This document shows, piece after piece, positions 58,979 to 64,000 of a stretch of DNA of 64,000 nucleotides. Below the pieces are notes generated by a model. The model did no database searches. It had not been told where the DNA came from and saw nothing but the letters and a program-made list of their open reading frames with translations. Position 1 is the first letter of the stretch, and each line of letters opens with the position of its first letter. Made by a program: the position numbers and the translations under genes. This DNA is from Argentina anserina (Eukaryota; Streptophyta; Magnoliopsida; Rosales; Rosaceae), in NCBI RefSeq assembly GCF_933775445.1, contig NC_065874.1, forward strand, positions 16,077,001 through 16,141,000, written 5' to 3'.

Positions 58979-59510
58979 CTTCATCGACAAAATGTGGTTA
59001 AAGCATGAATTTTTATGCTATTATAGTATACCCCAGCATCTTATATGAATTAATCGATCCAAAAAGGTACCTATAGCTTATTAAAAAGTTGCTTTTGATC
59101 TGGACGTCTATGAATTTATGGGTGCTTCATTCATGCATATTTAGAAATCATGCATATATTTGGCTTCCCTGAATCTTGTTTCATGTGATTTAAGGACAGT
59201 CAATTCACTTAGAATTATGAGCATTGTAATTATGAGCAGACAGATGATCATGAATTATGAGCATTGTAATTATTGCATCAAGTTACTGATATACTCTCAT
59301 CTGTGTTATATTCTCATCTTATTTTCCTTTGAGTATGGCCTTTAACAAAGTTGAAGTTGATGACAAAGCCGAGTGATCTGCTAAGAATGAAGGAAAGTTT
59401 CGTATATTGCATGAAGATGTTTTTTGAAAACTAATTTTTGAAACGTATACTGAATGTGCCCTTATGTTCTTTGATTTCTTTCACTCTAGTGTGTGTGTCT
59501 ATATATATAT
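58979..59510. other. Intergenic, no gene seen
   Basis: AT-rich. A short repeat of AATTATGAGCATTGTAATTA occurs twice near 59213-59275. It ends in a TA run (59501-59513). Confidence 0.45.
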
Positions 59511-59926
59511 ATACGGGGCTTTTCAGGTAAGGAGGTCCTTATCTTAGCTTAAGGTACGGATTTTCATTTTTGACGAACTTTTCGATCGAGTTTTCACATC
59601 TCCACCGTCCAATATCTAGGTAATAATGTATAGATCATCTCCACAAAATGTCAGCCGATTCCATAACCGTTAAGGTACTCATAACTTCGATTTTCTACTC
59701 AAAATATGAATGGTTCAGGTTCGGCAAATTCAATACGTCCATTGGTTTTGATTAGTTCAATACCTTAACGATCATGAAATCGGCTGAAATTTTGTGTAGA
59801 TGATCTATACGTTATAACCTAGATATTGGACGGTGGAGATGTGAAAACTGGATCGAAAAGTTGGTCAAAAATGAAAATCCGTACCTTAAGCTAAGATAAA
59901 GACCTCCTTACCTGAAAAGCCTTGTA
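59511..59926. mobile_element. Long-TIR MITE (fold-back type), about 416 bp
   Basis: Inverted arms of about 170 bp (about 59511-59690 and 59759-59926) start GGCTTTTCAGGTAAGGAGGT and differ at few positions (for example CCTTATC against CTTTATC). The loop is about 70 bp. It sits in a TATATATA run on both sides, so the target duplication is probably within TA repeats and cannot be sized. The arms suggest a Mutator-type or fold-back element. Confidence 0.85.
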
Positions 59927-60885
59927 TATATATATATATATATAGAAGGCTCTAGTATATATGATTGATCTAAGTTTAACTAAGCTAGAAACTTGTGATT
60001 TGGTTGTGTACTAAGTCTGCACTGACATTATTTTTTTTTCCACTATGAGAAATAGTTTGAATTTGATCCAACACTGGATTTTTCGATACATAGATATACA
60101 AAAGATGGATGATCAAGGCAACAAAAACATGGAAATCAAAACAAGGTAGTACCAATGCAGCTGGTTATGCCAAAAACTGCAGCAGCTAGTTAAACTGCAG
60201 CAACACTGTAATAGGTTTAGGCATCTGCTATACATTAGGCACTTAAATTCTTTAGTCTTTGGATCACCTGGTTACGTATTGGCTAATTGTCTCCCACCCC
60301 ATTGTTATGGATATTCTCAAGTTAAGTGGGTATCATCAAGTGTTCATCACATTCCTTGCTGATGTGGATATGGTTTTAAGTTCTTAAACCCGTAATTCAA
60401 TTCAAACAATGCCTTTGTGTTTATTGTTTGATCTAACTACTGAAATTTTAAACAATTTTGGTTGCTGCAAAAGTGAGCAATATCTGAATTTGGGAGATTC
60501 TTTTTTTTTTTTTGGTCAAACGGGCGGCTTTGCTTGTCGAGGTTTATGCTTCTTGAACAGGCCCAATATTGAAATTTCATTCATACAATATGATGGTTTA
60601 TTCAGCTCTTGTGAAATCAAATATACAATTGTGAAATTTCGGTTGCCTGTTCCCTTTTCTTATTTTTCTTCGAGAACAAACTGAAGTAATTTCATTTTGT
60701 GCTAGGAGCAACTTGCTGTACTGAACTTAATCCATTTGCTCTAATCTTTTGCTTCATCAGTAACCAATTGAGGCTTTACAGATTCATGTTCTCCTGGCTA
60801 TTATTAGCTTCAGAAATGACACCTTTCTCACTTTAGGGGAATTTGGTCTTTAAGTGTTTTATTCCTTTTGGTTAATGTTAGATTT
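59927..60885. other. Intergenic, no gene confirmed
   Basis: AT-rich, with no recognised feature. The ORF at 60409-60684 is not protein-like. A T-run lies at 60501-60513. Confidence 0.45.
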
Positions 60886-60903
60886 AGCAAGAAGGTGGTG
60901 GAA

Positions 60904-61026
60904 ATGGCTACAGCGAAGGAGGTGGGTATAAGCTATCTAAAGATTACTTGCAAGATCCCAAATCAGCTCCTGAGCTGCCACCACCTATTGAAGGGACTTA
61001 CACTTGCTATGGTGCAATTTACACAG
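60904..61026 (+). pseudogene. MED7: Truncated Mediator subunit 7 (MED7) fragment
   Basis: The plus frame YKLSKDYLQDPKSAPELPPP then IEGTYTCYGAIYT matches the start of plant MED7, a subunit of the Mediator middle module. A GTAAGC donor follows at 61027. The ATG at 60904 (MATA-) is in a different frame from the conserved part, and the proline-rich stretch normally between them is missing. The rest of MED7 (DDVLPSLEEQGVRQLYPKGP onwards) was not found before the NBS-LRR gene. It is probably a pseudogene fragment. The family call is from memory of MED7. Confidence 0.6.
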
Positions 61027-61092
61027 TAAGCTTCTTTATTCTTCATCTTTTCCTTTTTCTTTGAGGAAATGAACTCAATAAAAATACAAAAA

Positions 61093-61256
61093 CAGAGTAC
61101 ATAGGGAACTAATGCACTTGTGAGGTTAAAAAAGGTGGCGGTATGATCTGCACAAAAGTAGCAAGGTGAGGTCTCAAACCTCCAAACAGGTGGCAGTTCG
61201 CTCTTATTGAGTTCAACACAGTACGGTAAGGTGATTTTACTTCCCTATGTACTCTG
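61093..61256. mobile_element. Small MITE-like element with perfect 16-bp inverted ends
   Basis: CAGAGTACATAGGGAA at 61093-61108 is exactly inverted at 61241-61256. 164 bp, non-coding. No clear target duplication. Confidence 0.65.
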
Positions 61257-62601
61257 AGGTATGTTTTACTTCTACTGTACTGTTAGAGATGTTCCTTTTC
61301 TCATACACTGGTGCACCTCTTACGTTTAAGTAAAAGCGCTCATGATACGTAGAGCTCATGTCAATTCTTAGATAATGGTCAAACCTGGACAGTCATCTAA
61401 TACTTTTGGGAGGATCGTGGAATTCTCATCAGGAGTTAAATTGGAAAGAAGTTGGACGACTTGCATCTAGTACCATCGTGCTTTTATATTAGAATGTTCT
61501 GGTTTTACCTTTCTATTCTAGTGTTGAAAGAAAAGTTCATTTAGCTGTTAATGAATGATGGTAACCAATATGATGCAGGTAACTTAATATGGTGCAGGTC
61601 ACTTTGTGCTGTCCAAGTTACAATCGAAGCAACATTCCAACACATACCTAGGTATCTACTGAAGCAGCGATGCTTCAGCTTCTCATTTCCAGAATTAACT
61701 AGTTCTTTTGAATACATTGCCAAAAGAATGATTTTTTAATTTTTCATCTTTGTTGTAGAAGCTCTCGGTTCTCTTCGTTTTCAACGAAAAATGCACAGCT
61801 ATGTAGGCATTTTCTTGCTTTGCTCTGTTTAAGCTGTCAGCATTATTTATTGAAATTGATAATGCAAATGATTCAAGCGTCTGTGCTCTTATTGTTATCA
61901 TACTTTGTAATGTTTATCTAGGTTTTTTCATGTGACTCGAGTTTAACTTTCTTATCCTGGAAACTCAAGGAATCAGCTTGCAAGAATGCTAGCTATTAAT
62001 TCGAGGTTAGCACCAGTTGAAAGTAAACCCATTTTCTGCAAATTAGCAATTATAGTTCTCTATATCTTTGTTTTGGTTTAGAAATACAAAGTAGAAATAA
62101 AAAAAAAATGCCGTTTACATCACATGCTGTTTACTTATATAAGCCTTAACAACTAATCTAATTAAGGTCTCACATGTTCTTTCCTTTTGTCCTCTCTACT
62201 AAATGGAATCCGATGTGTTTGTTTTAGAAGAACTACACAAAAGTCCAGAGAGAAAATGTTTACTCAAATTAGGACACAGATACCGTAATTATAGGGATTA
62301 AGTATTTTGTCCTAGTGGGAGTAAACGTGTTGTTGTTATGTGGCCAGTGGTCCAATTAGTGGGGTGTGTAAGCAAATTTCTTATGCAAAGGAGAAATAAG
62401 AACTTTGGAGTAAACATCGAAGCAACAGGAAGCTTGCGAAGGCGATCAGATCTGAAGCTTGTTTTGATTGGTACTTCTTAGAGTGTTCAAATTGTTAACT
62501 CTAGTTCAAAAGCTTGGTTGATCTCTTAATATTTGTTATTAGGTAGTCACGTAGTGCATTCATTTTCTTTTGCTGTTGGTTTTCTGTTTGATCAGGAGAT
62601 C
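61257..62601. other. Intergenic and NBS-LRR promoter
   Basis: AT-rich with no recognised gene. An in-frame extension upstream of the NBS-LRR ATG (62533-62601) has no CC character and is taken as 5' UTR. Confidence 0.5.
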
Positions 62602-64000
62602 ATGGCTCTGGCAGTAGTGGGTGGAGCTTTTCTCTCTTCTGCTCTTGCTGTTCTGTTTGATAGGATGGCTTCCCGGCCGGTTGTTGATTTCATTCGAGGA
62701 AAGAAGAGCACCACTGAGCTGCTCTACAAGTTGAAGATGAAGTTGCTGTCGGTTAATAAGTTGCTTAATGATGCAGAGGAGAAGCTAATCAAAGATCCAA
62801 GAGTCAGGGAGTGGCTTGATGAGCTTAAAGATGTTCTCTATCATACCGATGACCTCTTGGATGACATCAAGTCTGAAGCTCTGTGTTGCAAGCTGGAACA
62901 AGAAGATGCTGGAAGCAGTAGCAAAAGTCAGGTACTCAGGTACCTCAGTTCTTTTTCTGTTAATGAATTTGAGAAAAGTCTGGAAACCAGGATACTAGAG
63001 ATTCTTAACAGATCAGAACTTATTGTCAACGAAAAAGATGTGCTTAATTTGAAAGAGGGTGTTAAAGATAGAACACAAGCAAGACTGCCTACAACTTCTT
63101 TGGTTGAAGAGTCTAGTGTGTATGGAAGGAATGAAGAAAAGGAGGCCATTATCAAGCTATTGCTTGTGGATGATGTATCTGGAAATGAAACAGATGTTCT
63201 TCCAATTGTGGGCGTGGGCGGGATGGGCAAGACCACTCTTGCCCAACTCGTATACAACAATGACAGAGTCAAAAAACATTTTGACCATCAGTCATGGGTG
63301 TGTGTCTGAAAGATTTGATATCACCAAAATCACACAGTCCATTTTCCAGTCGGTGAGTTCAGAGGCTTGTGAAATCACCGATCTCGATATGCTTCAAAGG
63401 AAACTACAGACTTCATTGGCAGGGAAGAAATTGCTCATTGTTCTTGACGATGTTTGGACTGTGACTGATATGGACTATGGAGTGGGATCTATTCAGCCAA
63501 CCCTTTTCTAGTGGAGGTACTAGAGGTAAGATCATTGTCACAACACGTATTGAAGGTGTTGCATGCACTATTGGTACCCTTCAAAGTCAACATCTTTTGC
63601 TATTATCTGACGAAAGCTGTTGGATGGTGTTCTCAAAATATGCCTTCAAACACGCAGATCCATCGCTTGAAGTGATTGGGAAGCAGATTGCTCGGAAGTG
63701 TAGAGGTGTCCCTTTAGCTGCAAAATCACTTGGGAGTCTTTTACGTTTTGAACCAAGTATTGAGAAATGGAAAGAGATATTGACCAGCGGCATATGGGAG
63801 TTAAAAGAGAGAGAGACATTTTGCCGGCTCTGGTTGAGTTACCATTATCTACCTCCACATCTGAAACGTTGTTTTGCTTATTGTCCCCTATTTCGTCAAG
63901 ATTATCCAATTCGCAAGCGGGAACTGATTTTGTTATGGATGGCTGAAGATCTCTTACCCTCGAAATCGAAGACTACGGTTGAAGAAGTCGGAGATCAATA
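62602..64000 (+). pseudogene. CC-NBS-LRR disease-resistance gene with two frameshifts, cut by the window end
   Basis: The coiled-coil region (residues ~1-110, with an EDVID-like HTDDLLDDI) is followed by the NB-ARC domain: P-loop GVGGMGKTTLAQ (about residues 203-214), kinase-2 KKLLIVLDDVWT, RNBS-B KIIVTTR, GLPL as CRGVPLAAKS, and RNBS-D LKRCFAYCP. This is the RGA/R13L1-like CNL type, cytoplasmic receptors that trigger immunity. The frame breaks at about 63306 (after WVCV, TGA) and again at about 63480-63490; both breaks are bridged if two reading shifts are allowed. A compensated pair of shifts may also lie near 63812-63830. The LRR part is beyond 64000. It is likely a pseudogene, although a rare allele or sequencing errors are possible. 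Confidence 0.85.

Overview
The window is plant nuclear DNA from a eudicot. The evidence is split GT-AG genes in plant-specific families (chloroplast-type alkaline/neutral invertase, CYP716-like P450, PLS-class PPR, CC-NBS-LRR), telomere-like TTTAGGG runs, and plant LINE, Copia, Athila and MITE elements. The repeat styles would suit Rosaceae, but that is only an impression. Exon boundaries were read by eye from family conservation, splice sites and reading phase.

Layout. (1) 1-18 kb is gene-rich: a possible last exon of an upstream gene, a plastid-type low-molecular-weight tyrosine phosphatase (+), a relic LINE fragment, a diverged PP2C (+), an alkaline/neutral invertase (-) and a CYP716-like P450 (-) with a one-base frameshift. 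(2) 18-32 kb is repeats: a 5'-truncated LINE (-), AT-rich DNA with no gene seen, a probable 2.8-kb solo Gypsy LTR and a hAT-like element. (3) 31.9-38.6 kb holds two convergent genes, an intronless PPR protein (+) and rRNA-processing protein EFG1 (-), with a nested fold-back hairpin between them. (4) 39.6-54.5 kb is a retrotransposon stack. A Copia element on the minus strand has an exact 5-bp target duplication. It contains a hAT-type MITE and an Athila-like Gypsy element with three LTRs, and its right LTR is split by another solo-LTR-like insertion. An inverted copy of the DNA just upstream of EFG1 lies on the far side of this stack. (5) 54.5-62 kb holds a 12-bp minisatellite built into a larger repeat, a SINE with a target duplication, several MITEs and a truncated Mediator subunit 7 fragment. 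(6) 62.6 kb to the end is a CC-NBS-LRR gene with two frameshifts that runs off the window.

The genes do not form a pathway; this is an ordinary plant gene neighbourhood heavily rearranged by transposons. I found no convincing new biochemical system. The most notable items are the nested stack with its triple-LTR element, the inverted EFG1 upstream copy, the fold-back hairpin near EFG1, the P450 that lost both its I-helix motif and its reading frame, and the PP2C with altered metal-site residues.
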